Shown here: positions 53,967 through 63,208 of the stretch, one piece after another
How positions within the stretch are numbered: the first letter of the stretch is position 1
Layout: each line of letters begins with the position of its first letter
Origin: Sulfitobacter sp. F26204
GTDB taxonomy: Bacteria > Pseudomonadota > Alphaproteobacteria > Rhodobacterales > Rhodobacteraceae
DNA: 64,000 bases
Reading direction: 5' to 3'
Assembly (NCBI RefSeq): GCF_026410305.1
Contig: NZ_JAPMLQ010000003.1
Coordinates: forward strand, 310,001 to 374,000
Notes under the pieces: generated by a model
Told to the model about the DNA's origin: nothing
Databases searched by the model: none
Seen by the model: only the letters and a program-made list of their open reading frames with translations
Position numbers and translations under genes: made by a program

Positions 53967-54512
53967 ATCGCTCGCAGACCACATAATGCGCCGCCGCAAC
54001 GAGATACCGGCCCACGCGTAAATGAAAACATCCGTGCAAACGAAATTCGCCTGATCGAGGCCGATGGCGGGAACGGTGGTGTTGTCACCCCTGCCCGCGC
54101 CTTGGAACTGGCCGAGGCGGCCGGGCTTGATCTGGTAGAGATTTCACCAAACGCCAACCCACCCGTCTGCAAGATCATGGATTTTGGCAAATTCAAATAC
54201 GAGACCCAAAAGCGCGAAGCCGAAGCGCGCAAAAAGCAAAAGATCATCGACATCAAAGAGATCAAGTTCCGCCCCAATACGGATAGCGGTGACTATGAAA
54301 TCAAGATGCGCAATGTATTCAAGTTTTTGGCCAACGGCGACAAGGTCAAGATCACCCTGCGTTTTCGTGGCCGCGAGATGGCCCACCAGAATCTGGGCCG
54401 GGAATTGCTTGAGCGCGTAGCAGAAGACACCAAGGAACATGGCCGCGTTGAGAACTTCCCGAAAATGGAAGGCCGCCAGATGGTCATGCTGATCGGACCC
54501 CTGCCAAAATAA
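53967..54512 (+). CDS. infC: Translation initiation factor IF-3 with ATC start codon
   Basis: 181 residues. The N-domain ([20 protein letters not shown]) and C-domain ([39 protein letters not shown]) are both complete. The family N-terminus [10 protein letters not shown] begins at an ATC codon (53967) preceded at the ideal 8-base distance by AAGGA, and no ATG or GTG lies in range. A non-AUG start is the known basis of IF-3 autoregulation (AUU in Escherichia coli). It is not followed by rpmI-rplT but by a terminator. Confidence 0.95.
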   Translation: MARRPHNAPPQRDTGPRVNENIRANEIRLIEADGGNGGVVTPARALELAEAAGLDLVEISPNANPPVCKIMDFGKFKYETQKREAEARKKQKIIDIKEIKFRPNTDSGDYEIKMRNVFKFLANGDKVKITLRFRGREMAHQNLGRELLERVAEDTKEHGRVENFPKMEGRQMVMLIGPLPK

Positions 54513-54545
54513 GCGCAGGCTTCCCGATACGTCGAATTTGGAACA

Positions 54546-54579
54546 GCCCCTGATGGAGAAAATCCATCAGGGGCTTTTC
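54546..54579 (+). terminator. Intrinsic terminator of infC
   Basis: A perfect 12-bp stem (GCCCCTGATGGA 54546-54557 with 54563-54574) and a GAAAA loop are followed by TTTTC. It lies 33 bases after the infC stop and just before the converging OmpA-family gene ends. Confidence 0.88.
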
Positions 54580-54588
54580 AGTCTTTAA

Positions 54589-56238
54589 TCACCGCAGAAG
54601 ATGGGTGATGTTGCGCACAACGGCGCGGCGGTTTTTCACCTCCGGAGCCAGGGTAAGAACCTTCAATGCACTTTCGCCATATCCCTGAGTAACCATGTTT
54701 TCCGGCGGCACGTCGAAATATTCTGTCAGGGCAAGTGCAACGGTTTCGGCCCGTCGGTCGGACAAAGCCAGATTATAGGTCGCACTGCCCACCGCGTCGG
54801 TGTGCCCCTCTACCAGGATCACGGTGCGCGGATCGGCAGCAACCAGATCGCTTAATGTCCGCCCGATCTTGGCCAGACTGCGCGCCTGTTCGGGACGGAT
54901 CGCCGCAGACCCGGTGTCAAAGCGGACGGCGTCCAGCTCTAACTCGGGGGCAAGCGCGCGCACCTGTTTGATGTCACGCACCTGTCGAAGCGAAAAGCGA
55001 CGGTTCTGACCGGCATTCATTTCCGCTTCCAGGGCCGCACGCAAGGCCGCCTCATCCTGATTGCCCACAGTTGCAAAACTTTGCTTTACCGGCGGCAATT
55101 CGGTGACGACAACACGCTCTTCCTTGGCCAGATCATCAAACAGGACATATTCATTGCCCTGCGCGTCGATATTGACCCGACGCAATACTGTGCCGTCGCG
55201 TCCGCGCACGGTCACGATACGCGACCCGTCCGGTTTGGTCACAATCGACCGTGAAGATCCGTCATCAAAGGTCTCGGTCGTGACCTTGTCACCGGCACGG
55301 CGGATCAACGCATCATCATCCTTCAATACCCGCAGATCGCCATTGGGGTCCTCAACCACGACGCGGTCACCGGATCGGCTCAACACCTTGTCACCGTTTT
55401 TCAGAACAGAGCCGACAACAACGGCCCCCAGGCCCAGCAACAAGGCCTTTTCAAACTTGCTTAACCCACCGTTGTCGTTATCTGCTGCGGCACCATCGCC
55501 GGTGACGGCTGTTTCAAACTCCTCACTGGATGCACGCAGATCGTCTTCGGTGACCTCTTCGGTCACGACATCTCCGGTGCCCTGGCCTTGCGCCGCCGCG
55601 GCAGCGGCTGCGGCAGCCGCATCAAGTTCGGCCTGTCTTTCGGCGGCCCGGGCTTCACGCAGCGCCGCACGATCTGCTTCGGCCTGAGCTTGCTCAGCTG
55701 CCAAACGTTCTGCTTCGGCCTGCGCCGCTTGGTCTGCCTGTTGTTGGTCAGCCGCTGCTGCTGCCTCAGCCTCTGCTTGCGCCGCCGCCTCTGCCTCAGC
55801 CTCTGCTTGCGCCGTTGCCTCTGCTTCAGTCTGTGCCTGAGCTGCTGCTTCCGCTTCAGCCTGGGCTTGCGCCGCTGCCTCGGCCTCTGCCTGCGCCTGG
55901 GCCGCTGCCTCTGCTTCGGCCTGAGCCGCCGCGTCTGCCGCTGCCTGCGCTTCGGCCGCTGCCTCGGCATCTGTCTGGGCCTCATCCTGCGCCGGTTCTA
56001 CATTGCCGCGCTCGACGGCCAGACTGTTCTCATCCTGAACTGGCTGCCCGTCGGTGTTCCCAACCAGCGCGGTCAATTCATCTGCGCTGCGCACAACCGT
56101 GCCTTCGACCATACAGGGAAAGAGCCCGATTTCAGCCTCCAGATTACAGGGATCAAGATCCTGCGCCTGACCTGTCGCCGGCAAAATCAAGGCAAAGCTC
56201 ATGCCCAATGCTGTGGTGGATCGGAATAACTTTCTCAT
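54589..56238 (-). CDS. OmpA-family outer-membrane/peptidoglycan-binding protein with Ala/Glu/Gln repeats
   Basis: 549 residues. A signal peptide (about 1-23, MSFALILPATGQAQ) is followed by a short Cys-containing segment, then about 120 residues of AEAEAAAQAQ-type repeats (near 80-200), likely a long helical spacer. After a middle region with a hydrophobic patch (KALLLGLGAVVVGSVLK), the C-terminus is an OmpA-like peptidoglycan-binding domain (VRFDTGSAAIRPEQARSLAK, VEGHTDAVGS, NRRAVV). The start at 56238 has AGGACA upstream, and a terminator lies before it, excluding the longer frame. Confidence 0.88.
   Translation of the reverse strand: MRKLFRSTTALGMSFALILPATGQAQDLDPCNLEAEIGLFPCMVEGTVVRSADELTALVGNTDGQPVQDENSLAVERGNVEPAQDEAQTDAEAAAEAQAAADAAAQAEAEAAAQAQAEAEAAAQAQAEAEAAAQAQTEAEATAQAEAEAEAAAQAEAEAAAAADQQQADQAAQAEAERLAAEQAQAEADRAALREARAAERQAELDAAAAAAAAAAQGQGTGDVVTEEVTEDDLRASSEEFETAVTGDGAAADNDNGGLSKFEKALLLGLGAVVVGSVLKNGDKVLSRSGDRVVVEDPNGDLRVLKDDDALIRRAGDKVTTETFDDGSSRSIVTKPDGSRIVTVRGRDGTVLRRVNIDAQGNEYVLFDDLAKEERVVVTELPPVKQSFATVGNQDEAALRAALEAEMNAGQNRRFSLRQVRDIKQVRALAPELELDAVRFDTGSAAIRPEQARSLAKIGRTLSDLVAADPRTVILVEGHTDAVGSATYNLALSDRRAETVALALTEYFDVPPENMVTQGYGESALKVLTLAPEVKNRRAVVRNITHLLR
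55700..55990 (-). repeat. Low-complexity repeat encoding AEAEAAAQAQ units
   Basis: GCCTCTGC/GCCGC-type triplets recur with small changes, giving six or more imperfect 8- to 12-residue Ala/Glu/Gln units. The reading frame is kept throughout. Such tracts are prone to slippage in steps of 18-36 bases. Confidence 0.75.
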
Positions 56239-56332
56239 CGCTTTGTCCTCACTGGTGATCAAATGCCAAAGACTGGCCATGTTGGTACAACCCACAAAGG
56301 CCCCGGAGGTTCCGTCATTCAATATCAGCAAC

Positions 56333-56364
56333 AAAAAGCCGCGCACCCTGCGGTGCGCGGCTTT
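56333..56364 (-). terminator. Intrinsic terminator after the FAD-binding subunit gene
   Basis: AAAGCCGCGCACC (56335-56347) pairs perfectly with 56352-56364 around four bases, and five T residues follow on the minus strand. It lies 22 bases beyond the stop at 56386 and before the OmpA-family start. Confidence 0.88.
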
Positions 56365-56385
56365 GGCAATCGGCTGGGGTCCGGT

Positions 56386-57177
56386 TCACCCAGCGGCAGC
56401 AACAGCCCGCCGGGTCATCACGGCGACCAAATGTGCACGATAGCCACCCGAGCCATGCAAGTCACTGATCATCTCTGCTGCGTCCACCTGCAACCCCGCC
56501 ACAGCCTCAGTCGCAAAATTCTCCGTCAGCGCCTCCTCGGCCTGTTTCCAGCGGAAAACCCCATTGTTGGACGCCCCCGTAACTGCCACCCGCACCCCAT
56601 CCGCGAAGCGGGCCACGAAAACAGCAACAAGCGGAAAACGCGACGCAGGCTGTATGATTTTTTCATAATGCGCCGCAGAGGGAATCGGAAATTTCACTTC
56701 CGTAACAATCTCGCCTTCCTCCAGAGCAGTCTCGAACATGCCCAGGAAAAAGTCGTCTGCCGCGATTTCGCGTTTGTCCGTCACAATCGTCGCGCCACTG
56801 CCCAGAACAGCCGCCGGATAACAGGCGGAAGGGTCATTGTTAGCAACAGACCCTCCGATGGTCCCGCGATTGCGGACAGCCGGATCACCGATCCGCGCAG
56901 CCAGATGCGCCAGCGCCGGATATTGCGCTGCCGCTCCCGTCGCAACCGTCGCATGGGTGGTGCCGCCTCCGATACAAAGCAAGCCATCATCCGACATGGA
57001 CAGCCCCTGCATCTCGTCTATCCCAGACAGGGACACAAGAACCGAGGGTGACGCCAAGCGCGCCTTGAGCGTCGGAATCAAGGTCTGACCGCCACTCAAC
57101 AGCTGTGCTTCCTCGCGGGCCATAGCCTGCACCGCATCGGCAACCGTGCGCGGTTTTTCTACATCAAAATTATACAT
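56386..57177 (-). CDS. Molybdenum hydroxylase FAD-binding subunit (CoxM-like)
   Basis: 263 residues of the xanthine dehydrogenase/CO dehydrogenase family M subunit. FAD contacts are in LLSGGQTLIPTLKARLASP and TIGGSVANNDPSA. It passes electrons from the molybdenum and [2Fe-2S] subunits to quinone or another acceptor. Gene order is S - VOC gene - L - M. The ATG at 57177 has a GGAAGG site upstream. It is the last gene of the operon, with a terminator beyond it. Confidence 0.93.
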   Translation of the reverse strand: MYNFDVEKPRTVADAVQAMAREEAQLLSGGQTLIPTLKARLASPSVLVSLSGIDEMQGLSMSDDGLLCIGGGTTHATVATGAAAQYPALAHLAARIGDPAVRNRGTIGGSVANNDPSACYPAAVLGSGATIVTDKREIAADDFFLGMFETALEEGEIVTEVKFPIPSAAHYEKIIQPASRFPLVAVFVARFADGVRVAVTGASNNGVFRWKQAEEALTENFATEAVAGLQVDAAEMISDLHGSGGYRAHLVAVMTRRAVAAAG

Positions 57178-57254
57178 CGTCTTTCCTTCCAATCAGCTGG
57201 CACGCATCTGAAAATGGGCCCTGCGAAATTCATCTTGCCACTAAACTCCGGGGT

Positions 57255-57271
57255 CCGGGGCAGCGCCCCGG
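57255..57271 (-). other. Short hairpin between L and M subunit genes
   Basis: CCGGGGC (57255-57261) pairs with GCCCCGG (57265-57271). It is embedded in a GC-rich patch of the kind often seen as dispersed palindromes in Rhodobacterales. It may be a processing site between the two genes. Confidence 0.45.
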
Positions 57272-57293
57272 CTGTGTCCCCGCTCCTCTCACC

Positions 57294-59657
57294 TCACCCG
57301 TTCATTGCTGCCCAGACGCGACTTGGAGAGACCGGCATATCAATATGCGCGACATCCTTACCGCCTGAACGCATGGCATCCAGGACCGCATTGACGACGG
57401 CCGGCGGAGACCCGATCGCCCCTGCCTCACCACAGCCCTTCACCCCCAGGGGATTATGGGTACAAGGAGTTTGGCAAGAGTGGTCGACATCATACATCGG
57501 CAGGTCCGAGGCCCGCGGCATCGCGTAATCCATATAGGATGCACTCAACAACTGGCCGTCCTCGTCATAGGCGCAGTTCTCAAGCAGGGCCTGACCGATC
57601 CCTTGCGCCAGACCTCCGTGCACCTGGCCTGTTACGATCATCGGGTTGATGATGTTGCCAAAATCATCCGCCGCGGTAAAGCGCTCGATGGTAACAACAC
57701 CAGTTTCAGGGTCCAGTTCAACTTCGCAGGCATAAGCACCGGACGGATAGGTAAAGTTGGACGGATCATAAAATGCCGTTTCTTCCAGACCTGGCTCGAT
57801 GTCATCCAGAGGATAGTTGTGTGGAACATATGCCGCCAGGGTCACATCTCCCCAGGCGACGGATTTATCCGTGCCTGCGACACTGAAGGCTCCATCCTTC
57901 AACTCTATATCGCTCTCACTGGCTTCCAGCAGGTGGCTGGCGATCTTCTTGGCTTTGGCGATGATCTTTTCCGTCGCCCGAACCATCGCAGAACCGCCCA
58001 CCGCAATCGAACGCGATCCATATGTCCCCATTCCCATCGGCACTTTGGATGTATCGCCATGCACGATATCCACCATGCTTTCGTCGATACCGATCATCTC
58101 GGCCACGACCTGGGCAAAAGAGGTCTCATGCCCCTGTCCATGCGAATGCGATCCGGTCATGACAACCAAACCGCCTGTTGCATTTACGCGCACCGTTGCG
58201 GATTCATACAATCCTGCACGTGCGCCCAACTGTCCAACAAGGTTCGATGGCGCGATCCCACAGGCTTCGATATAGCAATTCACGCCGAAACCGCGCAGCT
58301 TGCCCCGTGCTTCGCTTTCCTTGCGGCGGGCGTCGAAACCGGCGATGTCCGCCAGTTCTTCAAGCTTGTCCATGGTCGCGACGTAATCGCCGGTATCATA
58401 TTCCACCGCCACAGGCGTGGCATAGGGGAATTCGGTGATGAAATTCTGGCGCCGCAGGGCGATCGGGTCAACGCCCAGCTCATGGGCACATTTGTCCACC
58501 ACACGCTCCAGTTGGAAGGTCGCTTCGGGACGACCTGCTCCGCGATAGGCATCGACCGGAACGGTGTTGGTGAACACAGCCTTGACGTTCACATAGATCA
58601 AGGGCGTCTTGTAATTGCCCGCCATCAAGGTGCCGTGCAGCCAGGTCGGCACAGAAGGTGCAAAGGTGGACAGATAGGCCCCCATGTTGGCATAGGTATC
58701 GGTGCGCAGGGCGGTAAAGTTATTCTGTGCGTCCAGCGCCAACTCGATCTTGGTCACATGGTCGCGCCCGTGCGCGTCGGACATGAAGGCTTCGGAGCGT
58801 GTCGAGGTCCATTTGACCGGACGGTTGATCGCCTTGGCGGCAAAGGTACAAAACGCCTCTTCCTGATAATGGAAAATTTTGGTGCCAAAGCCACCGCCCA
58901 CATCGGGGGCCACAACACGCAGCTTATGCTCGGGAATGCCCAGCACAAAAGCCCCCATCAAAAGGCGAATGACGTGCGGGTTCTGGCTGGTGGTATAAAG
59001 CGTGTGCTCCCCGTCCGAGCGGTTGTAATCTCCAATCGCCACACGCGGTTCCATCGGGTTGGCCACCAGACGGTTGTTGACCAGCTCAAGCGTGGTGACA
59101 TGGGCCGCTTTTTCAAACGCCTCGTCCACCGCCGCCTTATTTTCTTCAACGAATCCCCAATCATAACAAAGGTTTGATGTCAGATCATCATGCACCTTCG
59201 GCGCATCCTCCTTGACCGCATCCTTCATGTTCACCACGGCAGGCAGTTCCGCGATCTCGACCTCGATGGCCTCGGCAGCATCGCGTGCCTGCGCAAGCGT
59301 TTCGGCCACGACTGCGGCAATCGGTTCACCGACATGACGTACCTTGCCATGCGCAAGAACGGGGTGTTTTGGTTCCTGCATCGCTGCGCCATGTTTGTCC
59401 GTGATCTGCCAGCCGCAAGGCATGCCGCCAATCTCGGCGAAATCGTCACCCGTGAAAATCTGGATGACGCCAGGCATCGCCGCCGCTGCTGCCGTATCCA
59501 CAGAAGTCAACGTCCCATGTGCAATATCAGAGCGCAGGAAATGCACATAGGCCTGCCCCCGTATATTGATGTCATCTGTGTAGTTTCCGTTTCCAGTCAG
59601 AAACCGGACGTCTTCGCGCCGCTTGCTGCTGGCACCAATTCCACCATCTTTAGGCAT
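57294..59657 (-). CDS. Molybdenum hydroxylase large subunit, CoxL form II-like
   Basis: 787 residues, the molybdopterin-cytosine-dinucleotide subunit. Typical segments are VGEPIAAVVAETLAQA, VAPDVGGGFGTKIFHYQEEA, and the active-site loop VDAYRGAGRPEA. AYRGAGR is the form II signature; genuine aerobic CO dehydrogenase (form I) has AYxCSFR. Form II enzymes can act on other substrates, and CO use is not established. The catalytic Glu lies in the C-terminal GCGEAGAIGSPPA. The start is supported by GGGAGGAATTG before ATG 59657. Confidence 0.93.
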   Translation of the reverse strand: MPKDGGIGASSKRREDVRFLTGNGNYTDDINIRGQAYVHFLRSDIAHGTLTSVDTAAAAAMPGVIQIFTGDDFAEIGGMPCGWQITDKHGAAMQEPKHPVLAHGKVRHVGEPIAAVVAETLAQARDAAEAIEVEIAELPAVVNMKDAVKEDAPKVHDDLTSNLCYDWGFVEENKAAVDEAFEKAAHVTTLELVNNRLVANPMEPRVAIGDYNRSDGEHTLYTTSQNPHVIRLLMGAFVLGIPEHKLRVVAPDVGGGFGTKIFHYQEEAFCTFAAKAINRPVKWTSTRSEAFMSDAHGRDHVTKIELALDAQNNFTALRTDTYANMGAYLSTFAPSVPTWLHGTLMAGNYKTPLIYVNVKAVFTNTVPVDAYRGAGRPEATFQLERVVDKCAHELGVDPIALRRQNFITEFPYATPVAVEYDTGDYVATMDKLEELADIAGFDARRKESEARGKLRGFGVNCYIEACGIAPSNLVGQLGARAGLYESATVRVNATGGLVVMTGSHSHGQGHETSFAQVVAEMIGIDESMVDIVHGDTSKVPMGMGTYGSRSIAVGGSAMVRATEKIIAKAKKIASHLLEASESDIELKDGAFSVAGTDKSVAWGDVTLAAYVPHNYPLDDIEPGLEETAFYDPSNFTYPSGAYACEVELDPETGVVTIERFTAADDFGNIINPMIVTGQVHGGLAQGIGQALLENCAYDEDGQLLSASYMDYAMPRASDLPMYDVDHSCQTPCTHNPLGVKGCGEAGAIGSPPAVVNAVLDAMRSGGKDVAHIDMPVSPSRVWAAMNG

Positions 59658-59709
59658 ATCAATTCCTCCCTCACGTGGCGTTTCCGGTCTCCCCCGGTCA
59701 CGCCAGATT

Positions 59710-60186
59710 TCATTTCCGCGACGTCGCGGCAGCCTCCTCAAGTGCTGCGATGTCGATCTTGATCATCTTGGTCATGGCGTCATGTACCCGTTGCGCCATG
59801 GCCCGGTCCTTGTGATATTGCAGTTCCATCAGCCTGCGCGGCACGATCTGCCAGGACACGCCGAACCTGTCGGTCAGCCAGCCACAGGCCATTTCACTGC
59901 CGCCCCCATCAAGCAAAGCTGCCCAAAGCCTGTCGGTTTCTGCCTGATCATCTGTCAACACAGAAAGGGACACGGCCGGGGACAAGGCATGGTGATCCCC
60001 TGCCGTCAGGAACTGATAGGGGGTTCCCCCCAATGTCAGGTCAACGACGATGGGTTCGTCTGCCTGCGCCAGTGTCATGGTCTGTTCGATCCGGCTGTCC
60101 TCCAGCAGCGTGATGTAGAATTCCGCCGCCTGGAGGCCACCGGTTTGAAACCACAGACAGGTGCGCACCTTTGTGTCGGGGGTCAT
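59710..60186 (-). CDS. VOC/PhnB-like protein inside the molybdenum hydroxylase operon
   Basis: 158 residues with the beta-alpha-beta-beta-beta pattern of the vicinal oxygen chelate fold (VRTCLWFQTGGLQAAEFYIT, GWLTDRFGVSWQIVPRRLME), closest in style to the PhnB/3-demethylubiquinone methyltransferase-like group. It lies between the [2Fe-2S] and large subunit genes on the same strand, 7 bases after the former. This position in a three-subunit operon is not standard. Its metal ligands are incomplete, so an enzymatic role is doubtful. Confidence 0.83.
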   Translation of the reverse strand: MTPDTKVRTCLWFQTGGLQAAEFYITLLEDSRIEQTMTLAQADEPIVVDLTLGGTPYQFLTAGDHHALSPAVSLSVLTDDQAETDRLWAALLDGGGSEMACGWLTDRFGVSWQIVPRRLMELQYHKDRAMAQRVHDAMTKMIKIDIAALEEAAATSRK

Positions 60187-60193
60187 GCCCCGA

Positions 60194-60679
60194 TCACTCG
60201 GCTGCTATCGCACTGACATCCTGCCCAGAGGCCGCCATGATCGCTTTGACAATGTTGTGATAGCCGGTGCAGCGGCAAATATTGCCATCCAGATAGTGAC
60301 GGATTTCGGCTTCGCTCGGCTTTGGGTTATCCTTGAGCAGGGCAGCCGCTGACATCACCATGCCCGGCGTGCAAAAGCCGCATTGCAACCCATGGTGATC
60401 CTGAAAAGCCTGCTGGATCACATTCAGGGATCCATCGTCATTGGCCTGTCCTTCGATCGTACCGACTGTCGCACCGTCCGCCTCGATCGCGAGCATGGTG
60501 CAGGCTTTGACCGCCTCACCATTGACGTGAACCACACAGGCACCACACTGGCTGGTGTCGCAACCGATATGGGTGCCGGTAAGTCCTTGGTCATCGCGCA
60601 GGAATTGCGCCAGTAATGTACGGCCTTCAACGTCGCCAGACGCGGATTTACCGTTCACGGTCATGTTGACCTGTGTCAT
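60194..60679 (-). CDS. Molybdenum hydroxylase [2Fe-2S] subunit (CoxS-like)
   Basis: 161 residues with two clusters: a plant-type [2Fe-2S] domain ([20 protein letters not shown], with CTML) and the alpha-helical domain ([17 protein letters not shown]). It carries electrons from the molybdenum site in the L subunit to FAD in the M subunit. ATG 60679 has a GGGAGGAAG site. It heads the operon; 132 bases separate it from the molybdopterin-binding gene upstream. Confidence 0.94.
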   Translation of the reverse strand: MTQVNMTVNGKSASGDVEGRTLLAQFLRDDQGLTGTHIGCDTSQCGACVVHVNGEAVKACTMLAIEADGATVGTIEGQANDDGSLNVIQQAFQDHHGLQCGFCTPGMVMSAAALLKDNPKPSEAEIRHYLDGNICRCTGYHNIVKAIMAASGQDVSAIAAE

Positions 60680-60811
60680 ATCTTCCTCCCTTGGTGTGCT
60701 CGTTTGAGTGGAGTTAAACACGCATGACCACAGTTGAGAATAACAAATCTTCGTGTTTCGGGGATAAGGCGGGAAATCGCAGCCAATCAGCTGAAAACGC
60801 CGCTTCTGGCC

Positions 60812-61807
60812 TTAGGCTTTTCCGCCTCTGCGGGGTTGCGGTCGCGACGGGATTTCCTTGAGCAGCCCCCCAACCCCCATCCCTGCGATGTCACTTGCCG
60901 TGACGGGAACACCGCAGACGATGCGCGATAATACCCAATCAACGCCGTTTAACGCAGGCGATCGGGCGCATCCCGGCAGGCCGATCACGGGCCGTTCGCC
61001 CAAGTCACCGACAAACAACAGGTTTCCCGGATCAACCGGCATGCCAAATCGCAGCACCCGCCCGCCTGCGCGGCGCAGTGCCGAAGGCGCAACATCCGCC
61101 AGATCAGAGGTCGCCGAACCGGTCAGAACCAGCACCAGATCGCTTTGAGCGGTTGCAATTTCTGCGGCCAGAGCGGATTCGTCATGGGCCACAAGCACAA
61201 CGGCATCCAGCTGCATATCAAGTGCTGCGAGCCTGTCCTCTATGGCTTTGCGGCCCTTGTCGGCCGGGCCGCCCGGAATATCGGTGATGATCAATGTTGC
61301 TGTGCGCAATACCGGATTGGCAAGGGAAATGGCACCGCTGCCCGCGGCCGCCACCGCTGCTGACAGGGCGCTGTCACTGACGGCATATGAGATGATCTTG
61401 ATCGTTGCAGCCATGCCACCTGTCGCCAACTGCCCCTGCGCTGGCACTGTTGCGATGGTGATCATCGGATCCACGGCATTCACCGCCTCAAGCGCTGCCA
61501 CATCCAGTTGTACAACCCCCGGCCCCGTCGCCAAAAGATTGACCCGTCCTGTAAACGGTGCCGTCACCTGCAACCCCCGGCCATCCCCCAACACCGCCTG
61601 AGCCAAGGCCGCCGCGGCATCATTTTCTGCGACGTCATTCGCATCCAGCCGCGCCACGACGACCTGCGCGACACCGGCTTCACGCAGGGCCGCGATATGG
61701 CTGGCTTCCAACAACACGCCTTTGCGCAACCGACCCGAGTTCAGCCGAACCGAATGCGCCAGCACGGTGCCTTTGGCATTGGCCACGGGAACAGGACCGA
61801 ACTTCAT
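60812..61807 (-). CDS. Molybdopterin-binding protein, MoeA/MogA-like
   Basis: 331 residues. Regions LLATGPGVVQLDVAALEAVN and the C-terminal MoCF-type domain (VLVLTGSATSDLADVAPSAL, GDLGERPVIGLPGCARSPAL) belong to the molybdopterin-binding domain superfamily. Such proteins occur beside CoxL-type genes and are thought to help insert or modify the cofactor. It overlaps the XdhC gene by four bases and precedes the S subunit. The catalytic nucleotidyltransferase domain of MocA is absent. Confidence 0.87.
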   Translation of the reverse strand: MKFGPVPVANAKGTVLAHSVRLNSGRLRKGVLLEASHIAALREAGVAQVVVARLDANDVAENDAAAALAQAVLGDGRGLQVTAPFTGRVNLLATGPGVVQLDVAALEAVNAVDPMITIATVPAQGQLATGGMAATIKIISYAVSDSALSAAVAAAGSGAISLANPVLRTATLIITDIPGGPADKGRKAIEDRLAALDMQLDAVVLVAHDESALAAEIATAQSDLVLVLTGSATSDLADVAPSALRRAGGRVLRFGMPVDPGNLLFVGDLGERPVIGLPGCARSPALNGVDWVLSRIVCGVPVTASDIAGMGVGGLLKEIPSRPQPRRGGKA

Positions 61808-62772
61808 GGCTTACGCAGGGTCTGGATCATCTGCGCCATGATCGAGACCGCGATTTCGGCAGGACCTGCCGCGCCGATGTCCAGACCCACCGGTCCTTTG
61901 ATACGGGCAATTTGACCGGTATCGAACCCGGCTTCGCCCAGCCGCAATAGGCGTTTGCCATGGGTGCGCGAACTGCCCAAAGCGCCGATGTAAAAGGCTG
62001 GGGAGGCAAGGGCGACGTGGAGGGCAGGATCGTCAAGTTTCGGGTCATGGGTCAACAGGACCAGGGCAGTCCGCGCATCCACGCCGATTTTGCGCAGCGC
62101 CTCGTCAGGCCAGTCGTTGATCACCTCGGCATTGGGGAAGCGTTCTGTTGAACCAAAGGCTTCGCGTGGGTCCACGACAATCGGGTCATAACCGGTGGCC
62201 TGTGCCATTGCGACCAGTGTTTGCGCGATATGTACCCCGCCCACGACAATCAACCGCAAGGGTGGATTGTGAATTGCAACAAAGATCTGTCCGTCTTCAC
62301 TGAGACCCGAACGATCCGTGCGAAACCGTGACTGGTGCCGGTCACGTACCAAGGCACGGGCCGAACCATCCAGCGCCACTTCATAGGCGATTGCCTCGCG
62401 ATCCTCACGTGCGGCGACCAATTCTTCGAGCATCTCGACAGGGATCCCGCCTTCGCCGACCGGCTCTACCAGAATCCGGATTGTTCCGCCGCAGGCCAGC
62501 CCGACAGCAAAGGCGTCACCGTCACTGACACCATATTCGAGAATTCTGGTGCCGCCCCGTTCCAGGACTTCCAGTGCTTCGAGAACCACGGCACCTTCGA
62601 CGCAACCGCCCGAGACAGAGCCTTCCATCGCACCATCGCGCGACACAACCAGTTGCGCGCCCACCCGACGAGGTGCCGACCCCCAGGTTTCAATCACCGT
62701 GGCAAGAGCCGCGCCCTTTCCTTTGCGAACCCAGTCAAGGGCTTGTTCAGGTGCATTTTCACTTGGTTGCAT
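61804..62772 (-). CDS. XdhC/CoxF family maturation protein
   Basis: 322 residues with the XdhC N-terminal domain (LATVIETWGSAPRRVGAQLV, SGGCVEGAVVLEALEV) and a Rossmann-type C-terminal domain (LRLIVVGGVHIAQTLVAMAQ, FYIGALGSSRTHGKRLLRLG). XdhC proteins bind Mo cofactor and add the sulfido ligand before insertion into the hydroxylase. A strong GGAGG site lies before the ATG. It begins the maturation part of the cluster and overlaps the molybdopterin-binding gene. Confidence 0.93.
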   Translation of the reverse strand: MQPSENAPEQALDWVRKGKGAALATVIETWGSAPRRVGAQLVVSRDGAMEGSVSGGCVEGAVVLEALEVLERGGTRILEYGVSDGDAFAVGLACGGTIRILVEPVGEGGIPVEMLEELVAAREDREAIAYEVALDGSARALVRDRHQSRFRTDRSGLSEDGQIFVAIHNPPLRLIVVGGVHIAQTLVAMAQATGYDPIVVDPREAFGSTERFPNAEVINDWPDEALRKIGVDARTALVLLTHDPKLDDPALHVALASPAFYIGALGSSRTHGKRLLRLGEAGFDTGQIARIKGPVGLDIGAAGPAEIAVSIMAQMIQTLRKP

Positions 62773-62967
62773 CTCGGTCCTCCTTCGGGGCCTGAATAGG
62801 ACTGACTACATTACATCTAGTGGCGCGCCTCGACACTCTCAATGAAATAAAGCGATCTCACGACATCACCCAAAGCCGGAAAATTCTGCACCCTCGCTTG
62901 CACAGTCTTCCCCGCCCGACTACATCATAGCCAAATACGATGCCGCAAACCAACCGGAGCCAGTCCC

Positions 62968-63204
62968 ATGCCCATGCAAGCCCAAGAGATCGAAGATCTG
63001 ATCCGCGCCGCGTTTCCGCAGGCTGAAATCACCGTACAGGGTAATGACGGCGTGCATATGGCCGCAATGGTTGTCGACGCTTCGTTCAAGGGCATGAACC
63101 GTGTTCAGCAACAACGTGCCGTATATGCCGCCCTCAAGGGCAAGATGGACGGGCCAAGCGGTGAATTGCACGCGCTCGCGCTGACCACCAAGGCACCGGA
63201 CTGA
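62968..63204 (+). CDS. bolA: BolA family protein
   Basis: 78 residues of the BolA/IbaG fold (EIEDLIRAAFPQAEITVQGN, HMAAMVVDASFKGMNRVQQQ, GELHALALTTKAP). The conserved His in the C-terminal ELHAL segment is the cluster ligand. BolA proteins partner monothiol glutaredoxins in [2Fe-2S] handling; one such glutaredoxin is two genes downstream. The family is also linked to stress morphology. The gene is divergent from the xdhC cluster. Confidence 0.94.
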   Translation: MPMQAQEIEDLIRAAFPQAEITVQGNDGVHMAAMVVDASFKGMNRVQQQRAVYAALKGKMDGPSGELHALALTTKAPD

Positions 63205-63208
63205 TATC

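Noticed and set aside
57456-59177. Plus-strand frame of 573 codons opposite the CoxL-like gene
   Set aside because: Composition is His/Arg-rich without any domain; it is the antisense shadow of a clearly conserved gene.
57294-59657. Calling the large subunit a true CO dehydrogenase
   Set aside because: The active-site loop is AYRGAGR (form II), not the Cys-containing AYxCSFR of proven CO oxidisers.
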